From the NCBI RefSeq assembly GCF_937976265.1, contig NZ_CALJRX010000013.1, forward strand, positions 1 through 8,490: DNA of 8,490 bases, written 5' to 3'. The notes beneath the pieces are model-generated. The model was not told the origin of the DNA, made no database searches, and worked only from the letters and a program-made list of their open reading frames with translations. Shown piece after piece: positions 1 through 6,800 of the stretch; position 1 is the stretch's first letter, and each line of letters starts with the position of its first letter. The translations under genes and the position numbers were made by a program. The stretch comes from an uncultured Haemophilus sp. Lineage in GTDB: Bacteria > Pseudomonadota > Gammaproteobacteria > Enterobacterales > Pasteurellaceae.

Positions 1-1054
1 ATGCAATGCTTACCTCAGAGGTTGTGATCGTATCCACCGAAATTTTATATTTCGCTAAGATAGTGAATACATTCGCTAGGAAGCCTTGTGCATGTAGCAT
101 ACTGAGACTTGAAAGGGTTAATAGGGTTTGATCGCGACGTAATGCAATTGCACGGAATGTTGGACGAGGTTGAGGATCACGAGTTACCCAAGTACCGCCA
201 GCCTCTGGTGCTTTGCTTGAACCCACATAAACGGGGATATTACTGCGCACAGCAGGAAGTAATGTCGCAGGGTGTAATACTTTTGCACCAAAGGTTGCCA
301 TTTCAGCAGCTTCAGCAAAGCTCATGGTATCAATACGTTGTGCATTTGGTACGATGCGTGGATCGGTCGTATAGATACCGGCCACATCAGTCCAAATTAA
401 GACGTCTTTTGCGTTTAATACTTCTGCTAAAAGTGCAGCAGAGTAGTCGCTACCACCACGCCCTAAAGTTGTGGTTTTACCGCCTGGTTCACGACCGATA
501 AAGCCTTGAGTGATGACTAATTCACCACGGTCAATTAATGGTTTTAATAAATTATCACAGTTCGCTTGAGTTTGTGCATCATCTGGTGCGGCTTTACCAA
601 AGTTATCATTAGTTGCCACTAAAGTACGTACATCAACCCAAGTTGCAGAGGTTTGTAATTCTCTTAATACTTCAATGAAAATTTGCGTTGACATCATTTC
701 ACCATGACTAATGAGCTCATCAGTTAAAGCAAGTGATGTCGCAAGGCTAGCCGCTTCAGAAAGTGCGGTAATATTTTCTAAGTATTTTTCAATGATAGGA
801 CGAATGCGGCTGTCATCTTTTAATTCATTTAAAATATTTTCTTGAATTTGACGGACTTCACCGATTAATTTTGCACGTTCTTCTGCTTCTACACCATTGG
901 CTAGGGCAACTAATAAGTTTGTTACACCTGCCGATGCAGAAAGCACGACAACGCGAGTATTAGGATCTGCAATGATGATTTTGGCACAAGCCTGCATAGC
1001 CGAATAGTTTGCGACAGATGTACCACCAAATTTTGCTACCGATAAATGAGACAT
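1..1054 (-). CDS. lysC: Lysine-sensitive aspartokinase III, C-terminal part cut off by window edge
   Basis: Aspartate kinase phosphorylates L-aspartate in the cytoplasm, the first step towards lysine, threonine and methionine. The reverse strand reads without interruption for 351 codons from ATG at 1054 to the left edge. The protein begins MSHLSVAKFGGTSVA, which carries the family's KFGGTS nucleotide/substrate motif (Lys8). It continues with TQGFIG, TTTLGRGGSDY, WTDVAGIYTTDPR and FGAKVLHPATLLPAVRS, all typical of the kinase domain. After about residue 300 the first ACT domain starts (SMLHAQGFLANVF, then SVDTITTSEVS). The Thr-Ser-Glu stretch where feedback-resistant E. coli mutants map looks wild type. 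E. coli LysC has 449 residues, so about 100 residues of the regulatory domain lie outside. The start is supported by an AGAGGA ribosome site six bases upstream. Single-domain architecture and the LysC-type ACT region argue against ThrA or MetL fusions. Confidence 0.95.
   Translation of the reverse strand, partial: MSHLSVAKFGGTSVANYSAMQACAKIIIADPNTRVVVLSASAGVTNLLVALANGVEAEERAKLIGEVRQIQENILNELKDDSRIRPIIEKYLENITALSEAASLATSLALTDELISHGEMMSTQIFIEVLRELQTSATWVDVRTLVATNDNFGKAAPDDAQTQANCDNLLKPLIDRGELVITQGFIGREPGGKTTTLGRGGSDYSAALLAEVLNAKDVLIWTDVAGIYTTDPRIVPNAQRIDTMSFAEAAEMATFGAKVLHPATLLPAVRSNIPVYVGSSKAPEAGGTWVTRDPQPRPTFRAIALRRDQTLLTLSSLSMLHAQGFLANVFTILAKYKISVDTITTSEVSIA
761..769 (+). repeat. DNA uptake signal core (AAGTGCGGT) in lysC
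   Basis: Perfect 9-base core of the H. influenzae-type uptake signal, followed by the usual AT-rich tracts (AATATTTTC, then GTATTTTTC). It favours uptake of the DNA by naturally competent relatives. On the lysC strand it is read as Thr-Ala-Leu within NITALSEA. Confidence 0.9.
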
Positions 1055-1107
1055 AAGATAATCCTCTAAAAATGAAAAGTAAGATGTTGTGTTTGTGATG
1101 GGTATTA

Positions 1108-1136
1108 GAAATAGCGATTTCATCAAAAATTGTCAA
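1108..1136 (-). promoter_or_regulatory. Possible sigma-70 promoter of lysC
   Basis: The reverse strand has a perfect -35 hexamer TTGACA (1131-1136), a 17-base spacer and the weak -10 TATTTC (1108-1113). It would give a leader of roughly 45-50 bases before the lysC ATG. The poor -10 keeps confidence low. The 166-base gap between sanA and lysC is very AT-rich. I see neither the conserved core of a lysine riboswitch nor a convincing GC-rich terminator in it. Confidence 0.35.
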
Positions 1137-1220
1137 ATAAATACTCCAAAAAATAGAGTAAAAAAACCAATTATTTAGATATTTTTTGATTTAACAGGGT
1201 AAAAATTAAAGAATCATTAA

Positions 1221-1919
1221 CTATTCGGTAGGCATTGGCAGAGGTTCTGGTGCACCGAGGAAATAAGGTTTTACACCGATAATTAAGTCTAACACGGCTT
1301 TTACGCGAGCAAACATTTCGCGAACACGTGTCCCAAAATACACTTCAGGTTGTTTCGCAGTGAAGCAAATTGCATCAATATCATAGTGTTTAGCAATCAG
1401 CAGCGCACGTTCACAATGGAATTTTTGGCTGATAATAGTAAAAGAGGGCACTTGGAAAACTTTACTTGCGCGCACAACAGAGTCTAAGGTGCGGAATCCC
1501 GCAAAATCTTTAAACATCACACTTTCAGGTACACCCATTTTACGTAGATCCAAAAACATGGTGCGAGGCTCGTTATATTGAAGGGTGCGATTATCGCCAC
1601 TTAGCAGCAAATAATCGACTTTATCTTGCTCGACCAAGAGTTTTGATGCTTCTAAGCGGTAATCATAATATTTATTGGTTTTGCCTTTAGCCACATATTT
1701 GGATGTACCGAGTACCAATGCATAGTGACGATGCGGGAGCATTTCGACATCTTCATACACGCGATCCTGTACATAAAAGCTCACGGCACGATCAATGGTG
1801 AAGCAACCAATCAAAACAAGCAAAAAGAGCCCCAAGGCGTAACCGAGGAGTTTTTTTAGCGGAAGGCGTAAGAGCCAGGAAAGTGCGGTCATTTTTGACA
1901 GCGTTTTGGATAGTTGCAT
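1221..1919 (-). CDS. sanA: SanA/YdcF-family (DUF218) inner-membrane envelope protein
   Basis: The protein resembles E. coli SanA, an inner-membrane protein with a periplasmic DUF218 domain linked to the envelope barrier against vancomycin; its biochemical activity is not established. Counting from the chosen start (232 residues), a basic segment (LRLPLKK) precedes one membrane helix at about residues 24-41. Conserved blocks follow: VLGTSKY (69-75), YYDYRLEAS (84-92), LLLSGDN (104-110), YNEPRTM (115-121), FRTLDSVVRASKVF (142-155) and QKFHCERALLIA (165-176). The start is uncertain. The frame is open to an ATG at 2072 (283 residues), but that 5' part overlaps the metX control region and has no family match. 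ATGs at 1919 and 1892 both fit the family length (E. coli SanA has 239 residues), and none has a clear ribosome site. An uptake signal core lies in codons just after the 1892 ATG. Confidence 0.88.
   Translation of the reverse strand: MQLSKTLSKMTALSWLLRLPLKKLLGYALGLFLLVLIGCFTIDRAVSFYVQDRVYEDVEMLPHRHYALVLGTSKYVAKGKTNKYYDYRLEASKLLVEQDKVDYLLLSGDNRTLQYNEPRTMFLDLRKMGVPESVMFKDFAGFRTLDSVVRASKVFQVPSFTIISQKFHCERALLIAKHYDIDAICFTAKQPEVYFGTRVREMFARVKAVLDLIIGVKPYFLGAPEPLPMPTE
1881..1889 (+). repeat. DNA uptake signal core in the 5' end of sanA
   Basis: Perfect core AAGTGCGGT with a fine extended match (preceding A, then CATTTTT and CGTTTT tracts). On the sanA strand it codes Thr-Ala-Leu directly after the possible start Met at 1892. 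Confidence 0.9.
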
Positions 1920-1925
1920 TTTGCT

Positions 1926-1954
1926 AACATACTGAAAAAACAATGTAAGTTCAA
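1926..1954 (-). promoter_or_regulatory. Weak candidate promoter for sanA
   Basis: On the reverse strand TTGAAC (1949-1954) is followed after 17 bases by TATGTT (1926-1931), five and four matches to the sigma-70 consensus. Transcription would begin at about 1919, which is the first candidate ATG. That would make a leaderless message, or leave a leader of about 27 bases for the ATG at 1892. This is a match to consensus only. Confidence 0.25.
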
Positions 1955-1990
1955 GTGTAATTTGTTTACTGAATTGATAAGAAAATATTT

Positions 1991-2006
1991 GGACGTCTAA
2001 ACGTCT
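1991..2006 (+). promoter_or_regulatory. MetJ operator: two tandem met boxes upstream of metX
   Basis: Two adjacent 8-base units, GGACGTCT (1991-1998) and AAACGTCT (1999-2006), each match the met box consensus AGACGTCT at seven of eight positions. MetJ with S-adenosylmethionine binds such boxes in head-to-tail pairs. Flanking 8-mers are poor (four and three matches), so the operator seems to be two boxes. It ends eight bases before the -35 of the metX promoter, where a bound repressor could hinder RNA polymerase. This fits repression of metX when methionine is plentiful. It may also affect the divergent sanA. Confidence 0.8.
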
Positions 2007-2014
2007 AAAATTTC

Positions 2015-2042
2015 TTGACAAAAAAAATGAGCTGTTGATAAT
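2015..2042 (+). promoter_or_regulatory. sigma-70 promoter of metX
   Basis: A perfect -35 TTGACA (2015-2020), a 16-base spacer and -10 GATAAT (2037-2042, five of six) precede the metX ATG by 34 bases. It lies directly downstream of the met boxes, the expected arrangement for MetJ-controlled transcription. Confidence 0.7.
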
Positions 2043-2076
2043 TGGTGAACCATCAACGTAAAAGGTTATCATTTCA

Positions 2077-3162
2077 ATGGCTGTGCAAAATGTCGTGCTT
2101 TTTCAAGACAATCCACTCCAATTAACATTGGGCGGACAGCTTTCGCCTATTAATGTCGCGTATCAAACTTACGGCACTTTAAATGCAGATAAAAGCAATG
2201 CTGTATTGATTTGTCACGCTTTAACGGGAGATGCAGAACCTTATTTTGATGAACCGAATAAAGACGGTTGGTGGCAAAACTTTATGGGCGAAGGTCTCGC
2301 TTTTGATACATCTAAATACTTTTTTATTTGCTCAAATGTATTAGGTGGTTGTAAAGGCACGACGGGACCAAGTTCGATTAATCCCACTACGGGAAAACCT
2401 TATGGCAGCCAGTTCCCGAATATCATCGTTCAAGATATTATCAAAGTCCAAAAAGCCTTGCTTGAGCACCTTGGTATCCCTCATTTAAAAGCAATCGTGG
2501 GTGGGTCTTTTGGTGGTATGCAAGCCACACAATGGGCAATTGATTATCCGGATTTTATGGATAACATTGTGAATCTTTGTTCTTCTATCTTCTTTAGTGC
2601 GGAAGCCATTGGGTTTAATCATGTGATGCGTCAGGCTGTCATTAATGATCCGAATTTTAATAATGGCGATTATTATGAGGGGACACCGCCAAATCAGGGC
2701 CTTTCCATTGCACGTATGTTGGGAATGTTAACCTATCGGACTGATGTACAGTTAGCCAAGGCATTTGGGCGAGCGACTAAATCTGAAAGACAATTTTGGG
2801 GTGATCACTTTCAAGTAGAATCCTATTTGAGCTATCAAGGTAAAAAATTCTTAGAGCGTTTTGATGCCAACACCTATTTGCATTTATTGCGTGCTCTCGA
2901 TCTGTATGATCCTAGTGTAGGGTATGCAGATGTAAAAGAAGCCTTATCTCGAATTAAAGCTTGCTATACATTAGTTTCGGTGACGACAGATCAACTATTT
3001 AAATCCATTGATTTACATAAAAGTAAACAGCTTTTAGAACAAGCAGGTGTGAATTTAAGATTTTATGAATTCCCATCAGATTATGGTCACGATGCTTTTT
3101 TAGTCGATTATACGGCGTTTGAAAATAAAATTAGAAGTGGATTAGAAGGCGAGTCTGAATAA
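2077..3162 (+). CDS. metX: Homoserine O-acetyltransferase
   Basis: MetX transfers the acetyl group of acetyl-CoA to L-homoserine, giving O-acetylhomoserine for methionine synthesis in the cytoplasm. The 361-residue protein is a full-length alpha/beta hydrolase of the MetX family. The nucleophile elbow GGSFGGMQ has Ser144, Asp305 lies in TTDQLF and His338 in YGHDAF, forming the catalytic triad. These are one residue later than Ser143, Asp304 and His337 of the H. influenzae enzyme of known structure. Other marks are AYQTYGTLN (28-36), CHALTGDA (46-53), GWWQNFMGEG (64-73) and GCKGTTGPSS (91-100). GWW and the whole-chain pattern fit an acetyltransferase, though succinyl donors occur in this family and cannot be fully excluded by eye. 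The ATG has AAAGG at 2061-2065, a rather long 11 bases upstream. A strong promoter and MetJ operator precede it and a terminator follows ten bases after the stop, so it is likely a single-gene unit. Confidence 0.95.
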   Translation: MAVQNVVLFQDNPLQLTLGGQLSPINVAYQTYGTLNADKSNAVLICHALTGDAEPYFDEPNKDGWWQNFMGEGLAFDTSKYFFICSNVLGGCKGTTGPSSINPTTGKPYGSQFPNIIVQDIIKVQKALLEHLGIPHLKAIVGGSFGGMQATQWAIDYPDFMDNIVNLCSSIFFSAEAIGFNHVMRQAVINDPNFNNGDYYEGTPPNQGLSIARMLGMLTYRTDVQLAKAFGRATKSERQFWGDHFQVESYLSYQGKKFLERFDANTYLHLLRALDLYDPSVGYADVKEALSRIKACYTLVSVTTDQLFKSIDLHKSKQLLEQAGVNLRFYEFPSDYGHDAFLVDYTAFENKIRSGLEGESE

Positions 3163-3171
3163 GAAAAATAG

Positions 3172-3197
3172 AAAAGGCGGAAATTTCCGCCTTTTTT
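3172..3197. terminator. Bidirectional terminator between metX and ydjA
   Basis: A perfect palindrome has arms AAAAGGCGGAAA and TTTCCGCCTTTT, so the very GC-rich stem is flanked by an A run on one side and a T run on the other. It sits between the convergent stop codons of metX (3162) and the nitroreductase gene (3207), and works in either direction. Confidence 0.9.
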
Positions 3198-3206
3198 GAT
3201 TTTTCT

Positions 3207-3761
3207 TTATAGATGGCTCACGAAACGTGATAAATCTTTTGGTTTACAGTCTCTTTCTAATTTTTCAGCTGCTGTACCAATTTGTAATAAGGCAACAATC
3301 TTATCATTTTTACCACAGCCAAATGCTTCACGTAATTCACGCCCCTCAACGAGAGGGCCTGTTGCCCAAAAACTATCAAAACCCAGTGCATTGCCCGCAA
3401 GTTGAATCGCATAAGTTGCCGCACCCGCAGTCAGCATTTGTTCCCAACCCGGTACTTTTTTCACTTCATGATTAATTTTAGCAATCACCGCAATGACCAT
3501 TGGCGCACGGCGTGCAAAATTTTCTGCTTTTTTTAATCGTTCTTCACCTAAATCAAATTCAGTCACCGCTGCTTTGAGCAAGTTTTCCAATTTACTTAAA
3601 CCTGTGCCTTGGATTACCACGAAATGATAGGGTTCAAGTTTACCATGATCTGGGGCATGTAAAGCTGCTTGAAACATTTGTTCTAATTGCACTTGGCTAG
3701 GGGCCGGTGCCGTTAATTTTTTATTGGATTTGCGTTGTGTTAAAAGGGTTAATGCATCCAT
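3207..3761 (-). CDS. ydjA: YdjA-type FMN-dependent nitroreductase-family protein
   Basis: This 184-residue protein matches E. coli YdjA (183 residues), one of the smallest members of the nitroreductase fold. Such enzymes bind FMN, act as cytoplasmic homodimers and reduce substrates with NAD(P)H; the physiological substrate of YdjA is not known. Visible family features are the N-terminal phosphate-binding motif QRKSNKKL (9-16), the segment HAPDHGKLEPYHFVVI (35-50), RRAPMVIAVIAK (84-95), VPGWEQMLTAGAATYAIQLA (103-122) and FWATGPL followed by REAFGCGKNDKIVALLQIG (144-162). The start is well set by AGAAGGA, nine bases upstream of the ATG. The gene is alone: it faces metX across a shared terminator and is divergent from sppA. 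The YdjA assignment is strong; the function beyond FMN oxidoreductase is inference. Confidence 0.92.
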   Translation of the reverse strand: MDALTLLTQRKSNKKLTAPAPSQVQLEQMFQAALHAPDHGKLEPYHFVVIQGTGLSKLENLLKAAVTEFDLGEERLKKAENFARRAPMVIAVIAKINHEVKKVPGWEQMLTAGAATYAIQLAGNALGFDSFWATGPLVEGRELREAFGCGKNDKIVALLQIGTAAEKLERDCKPKDLSRFVSHL

Positions 3762-3782
3762 AGTATTTTCCTTCTTCTAGTT

Positions 3783-3791
3783 AAGTGCGGT
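3783..3791 (+). repeat. DNA uptake signal core between ydjA and sppA
   Basis: Perfect core AAGTGCGGT followed by TGATTATAA and GTTTTT tracts. It is the only perfect intergenic copy in the window, and it overlaps the likely ydjA transcription start. Confidence 0.9.
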
Positions 3792-3793
3792 TG

Positions 3794-3802
3794 ATTATAA
3801 CA
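3794..3802 (-). promoter_or_regulatory. Extended -10 promoter of ydjA
   Basis: The reverse strand reads TGTTATAAT, a perfect -10 hexamer with the TGn extension, which can work without a good -35; none is evident. Transcription would start near 3787, inside the uptake signal core at 3783-3791, leaving a leader of about 25 bases that holds the strong ribosome site. Confidence 0.65.
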
Positions 3803-3872
3803 TAGTTTTTCATAGGACTTTATGATAGGCTACGCACAATTTTTATTTCTGTTTTTAAAGGTTTAATTTCGC

Positions 3873-5735
3873 ATGAATGTCATCTTAAGCGTATTGAAAT
3901 TTTGTTGTAAAGTGCTCAATTTTATCCGAAATCTTGTGATGAATTTTGTATTTTTATTATTTGTTTTAGCGTTGATTTTTCTTGTCGGACTTTTTAGTGA
4001 TGGCAAGAAAAGCCAAGTCTTATCAGGTGATCAAGGTGCATTATATTTAAATTTAACAGGCTATCTTGCGGATAATACAGAGGATATGTTGAGTTGGGAA
4101 AAGGAATTTCAACGTTTAAATAATGAAAAGGTCTCTTATAAATATTCCACTTTTGATGTGGTGCAAAGTATTTTATCTGCGAAAGATGATGAACGCATTC
4201 GTGGTTTAGTATTGAATCTAAATGACTTTGAAGGGGGCGATCTTCCATCATTAGAGTATGTGGGAAAAGCCATTCAAAGTTTCAAAGAGTCAGAAAAGCC
4301 GGTTATTGCTTATGCTGACAATTACACGCAATCACAATATTTCCTTGCGAGTTTTGCGGATGAAATTTATCTCAATCCGATTGGACAAGTCGGCATTCAA
4401 GGTTTGCGTCAGGAAAATCTTTACTTTAAATCTATGCTCGAAAAACTTGAAATTACACCTCATATTTTCCGTGTAGGGACTTATAAGTCCGCGGTAGAAC
4501 CGTTCTTGCGTGATGATATGTCACCAGAAGCAAAATTGAATATGCAAAAATGGCTTGGAGGAATGTGGCAAAACTATATGCAAACGTTAATGGTTAATCG
4601 CCATATTACCGCCAATGACGTATTACCGAATGCACAAAAATATATTAGTGATTTAAAAGCGTTAAAAGGTGATGAAACGGCTTATGTGAAAAAACGTCAG
4701 TTAGTGACACATTTTGCGACAAGATTGGATTTAGATAAAGAATTGACCGCACTTTTCGGTCAAGATGAAGAGGGTAAAGCCAAATTAGTCGATTTTGAAG
4801 ATTATTTATCTGATTTAGGCGATCGTTTCTCTGTAGATCCAAGTGAAAAAAATATCGTTGCGGTAGTGAATGTAGAAGGGACGATTATTGATGGTGAAAG
4901 TGATGAAGAATCTGCAGGTGGCGATACCATTGCGAAGTTATTAAGACAGGCCTACGATAACGAGAAAGTGAAGGCTGTTGTTCTCCGTGTTAACTCACCG
5001 GGAGGCAGTGCATTTGCCTCTGAAATTATTCGCCAGGAAACTGAAAATCTTCAAAAAGCAGGCAAACCTGTTGTAGTATCAATGGGCGGCATGGCAGCTT
5101 CTGGTGGTTATTGGATTTCTTCAACTGCTGACTATATCGTGGCGGATAAAAATACGATTACGGGTTCAATCGGGATCTTTGCATTATTCCCAACCTTTGA
5201 AAATACAATCAAAAAAATGGGAATGAGTACCGATGGCGTAGCGACAACAGATTTAGCGGAAACCTCAGCGTTAAGTCCATTGAGTAAGAATACACAGGAT
5301 ATTTATCAACTGAGTATTGAAAATGGTTATGATCGTTTCTTAGATGTGGTAAGCCGTGGGCGTCAATTATCAAAAGACAAAGTGGATAAAATTGCTCAGG
5401 GCCAAGTTTGGTTAGGACAAGATGCACAGAAAAACGGCTTAGTCGACGAATTAGGTGATATTGATATAGCCATTGATAAAGTGGTCGCGCTAGTCAATCA
5501 ACATCCGGATAAATATATGGATACCTTTAGTGTGCAATGGTTGGTTGATGAGGACAATAGTTTCTTCGCTCAACTAGATCGTAAGCTGAAACAAAAAGGT
5601 CAAGCCTTACTGACAAATTGGTTAGGATTACCACAGGAAGTGCATCAAGTGAAAAAACAACTGAATGTGTTAACCAAATTTAATGATCCAAAAGGGCAGT
5701 ATCTATATTGTTTAAATTGTGGTTCGGTTAAGTAA
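3873..5735 (+). CDS. sppA: Signal peptide peptidase A (protease IV)
   Basis: SppA is an inner-membrane serine protease (family S49) that degrades signal peptides left after protein export. At 620 residues it is the long, duplicated form like E. coli SppA (618). A membrane anchor spans about residues 24-41 and the rest faces the periplasm. The Ser-Lys dyad is intact: Lys205 in FRVGTYKSAVEP of the N-terminal half and Ser410 in GGMAASGGYW of the C-terminal half (Lys209 and Ser409 in E. coli). LRVNSPGGSAFASE (371-384) and TGSIGIF (430-436) are further hallmarks. The C-terminus, FNDPKGQYLYCLNCG, mirrors the E. coli ending FNDPQNRYAFCLTC. The ATG has AAAGG 11 bases upstream, as metX does. A TATGAT at 3821-3826 could be a -10, but no good -35 is seen. 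The gene stands alone, ending 16 bases before a terminator. Confidence 0.96.
   Translation: MNVILSVLKFCCKVLNFIRNLVMNFVFLLFVLALIFLVGLFSDGKKSQVLSGDQGALYLNLTGYLADNTEDMLSWEKEFQRLNNEKVSYKYSTFDVVQSILSAKDDERIRGLVLNLNDFEGGDLPSLEYVGKAIQSFKESEKPVIAYADNYTQSQYFLASFADEIYLNPIGQVGIQGLRQENLYFKSMLEKLEITPHIFRVGTYKSAVEPFLRDDMSPEAKLNMQKWLGGMWQNYMQTLMVNRHITANDVLPNAQKYISDLKALKGDETAYVKKRQLVTHFATRLDLDKELTALFGQDEEGKAKLVDFEDYLSDLGDRFSVDPSEKNIVAVVNVEGTIIDGESDEESAGGDTIAKLLRQAYDNEKVKAVVLRVNSPGGSAFASEIIRQETENLQKAGKPVVVSMGGMAASGGYWISSTADYIVADKNTITGSIGIFALFPTFENTIKKMGMSTDGVATTDLAETSALSPLSKNTQDIYQLSIENGYDRFLDVVSRGRQLSKDKVDKIAQGQVWLGQDAQKNGLVDELGDIDIAIDKVVALVNQHPDKYMDTFSVQWLVDEDNSFFAQLDRKLKQKGQALLTNWLGLPQEVHQVKKQLNVLTKFNDPKGQYLYCLNCGSVK
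4746..4754 (-). repeat. DNA uptake signal core in sppA
   Basis: Perfect core on the reverse strand (ACCGCACTT on the plus strand), followed there by CAATTCTTTAT. In sppA it encodes Thr-Ala-Leu (residues 292-294, LTALFG), in the linker region between the two S49 halves. Confidence 0.9.
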
Positions 5736-5751
5736 AACAGTAAAATGTAAA

Positions 5752-5784
5752 AAGGGCGGAATGTAATTTCCGCCCTTATTTTTT
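5752..5784. terminator. Bidirectional terminator between sppA and the BASS transporter gene
   Basis: Arms AAGGGCGGAA (5752-5761) and TTCCGCCCTT (5768-5777) form a perfect ten-pair stem with a six-base loop, followed by ATTTTTT. An A-rich stretch precedes it, giving a T-rich tail on the other strand. It lies between convergent stop codons at 5735 and 5796. The stem shares GGCGGAA/TTCCGCC with the terminator at 3172-3197. Confidence 0.9.
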
Positions 5785-5795
5785 ACCCAAATCGC

Positions 5796-6728
5796 TTATT
5801 TTTCATTTTTGATATTAGAGAAAATATTCGCCAAAATTGGACCCGATACATTGTGCCAGAAACTAAATAAAGCACTTGGTACCGCGGCAATTGGGTTGAA
5901 ATGTGCGGCAGCCAGTGCGGCGCCTAAACCTGAGTTTTGCATACCGACTTCAATTGCCACCGCTTTGCTATCCGCCGTATTAAGTTTAAATAATTTCGCT
6001 GCAAAGTAACCAATTAAATAGCCTAAGCAGTTATGTAAAACCACTACGCTGAAAATTAATAGGCCTGATTCTACGATTTTATCTTTACTTACTGCTACTA
6101 CCGCTGCCAAGATTAAGACGATAGAGATAACAGAGACTAATGGCATCGTTTGGCTTGCTTGCTCAACTTGTTTTTTGAAGAGTGCACGAACAACTAAACC
6201 TAAGAAAATTGGGAACAACACCATTTTTAATACAGACATAAACATTGCGCCTGCATCAATATCTAACCATTGACTTGCCAATACATAGAAAATAGCAGGG
6301 GTTAATACTGGTGAAAGTAAGGTTGAGATAGTGGTACAAGCAACAGAAAGTGCGGTGTTACCTTTCGCTAAATAAGTCATTACGTTTGATGACGTACCTC
6401 CCGGGCAAGAACCCACAAGAATCACACCAACTGCTAAATCAGCAGGCAAATTAAAGGCTTTTGCTAATCCAAATGCAATAGCAGGCATGATAATGAATTG
6501 ACCCGCTACACCAATGAATACAGATTTAGGGTGTTTAGCCACTTCACTGAAATCAGCAAACGTTAAGGTAATCCCCATGCCAAACATCACCAAACCTAAA
6601 AGGTAAGGAATGTAGGGCGCAAAAATTTTGAATTGCTCAGGGAAGAGAAAGGCGAGAAGAGCAAAAACAATCGCCCATAGTGCGAAAGTTTTGCTCACAA
6701 AGTTAGTGAGTTTTAATAATGCTTGCAT
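5796..6728 (-). CDS. Bile acid:sodium symporter (BASS) family transporter
   Basis: This is a 310-residue, highly hydrophobic inner-membrane protein with about ten helices, of the BASS/SBF family (relatives: B. subtilis YocS, Neisseria ASBT_NM, the pantoate transporter PanS). Such proteins use the sodium gradient to move organic anions. GSCPGGTSSNVMTYLAKG (106-123) and EVGMQNSGLGAALA (260-273) are the two crossover-helix signatures. Residues at the known sodium sites of ASBT_NM are present at the same numbers: Ser114, Asn115, Ser128, Thr132 and Glu260 for Na1; Gln77, Val261, Met263 and Gln264 for Na2. A working sodium-coupled transporter is therefore likely. The substrate cannot be told; bile acid is doubtful as the true cargo, and pantoate or a keto acid is as plausible. 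AGGAAA nine bases upstream supports the ATG. It follows sapF on the same strand after 95 bases but has its own promoter candidate. Confidence 0.93.
   Translation of the reverse strand: MQALLKLTNFVSKTFALWAIVFALLAFLFPEQFKIFAPYIPYLLGLVMFGMGITLTFADFSEVAKHPKSVFIGVAGQFIIMPAIAFGLAKAFNLPADLAVGVILVGSCPGGTSSNVMTYLAKGNTALSVACTTISTLLSPVLTPAIFYVLASQWLDIDAGAMFMSVLKMVLFPIFLGLVVRALFKKQVEQASQTMPLVSVISIVLILAAVVAVSKDKIVESGLLIFSVVVLHNCLGYLIGYFAAKLFKLNTADSKAVAIEVGMQNSGLGAALAAAHFNPIAAVPSALFSFWHNVSGPILANIFSNIKNEK
6348..6356 (+). repeat. DNA uptake signal core in the BASS transporter gene
   Basis: Perfect core AAGTGCGGT; the downstream AT tracts are weak. On the gene strand it encodes Thr125-Ala126-Leu127, directly before the sodium-site Ser128. 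Confidence 0.85.
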
Positions 6729-6760
6729 AGTTGCTTTCCTATTTTGTTAAAAAGAATGAA

Positions 6761-6769
6761 AAGAGCGGT
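6761..6769 (+). repeat. Degenerate DNA uptake signal (AAGAGCGGT)
   Basis: One mismatch to the core (A for T at position 4), but the extension is excellent: CAATTTTAAA and then GTTTTTTT. It looks like a decayed or half-formed uptake signal in the gap between sapF and the BASS transporter gene. Confidence 0.55.
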
Positions 6770-6771
6770 CA

Positions 6772-6800
6772 ATTTTAAAGACGTTTTTTTGAGATGTCTA
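6772..6800 (-). promoter_or_regulatory. sigma-70 promoter candidate for the BASS transporter gene
   Basis: On the reverse strand TAGACA (6795-6800), a 17-base spacer and TAAAAT (6772-6777) match the consensus at five of six positions each. Transcription would start near 6765, inside a degenerate uptake signal, giving a leader of about 37 bases. It suggests the transporter gene can be expressed separately from the sap operon. I see no strong terminator after sapF, so read-through remains possible. Confidence 0.5.

Noticed and set aside
109..501. Open plus-strand frame of 130 codons.
   Set aside because: It is antisense to the well-conserved lysC kinase domain, and its product shows no recognisable domain.
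1055..1123. An in-frame ATG 23 codons upstream of lysC, with Ile/Thr-rich codons resembling a thr-type leader peptide.
   Set aside because: The frame runs straight into lysC without a stop, no attenuator hairpin follows, the ATG lies within the promoter spacer, and the AGAGGA site and homologues support the start at 1054.
1142..1161. Short inverted repeat TACTC/GAGTA after sanA, possible terminator.
   Set aside because: Only five pairs with few GC and a loop of about eight bases in very AT-rich DNA; not convincing.
6783..6800. Met-box-like sequences AGACATCT and AAACGTCT (reverse strand) before the BASS gene.
   Set aside because: The units start 13 bases apart instead of 8, so they are not a tandem MetJ site. 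They overlap the promoter spacer by chance.
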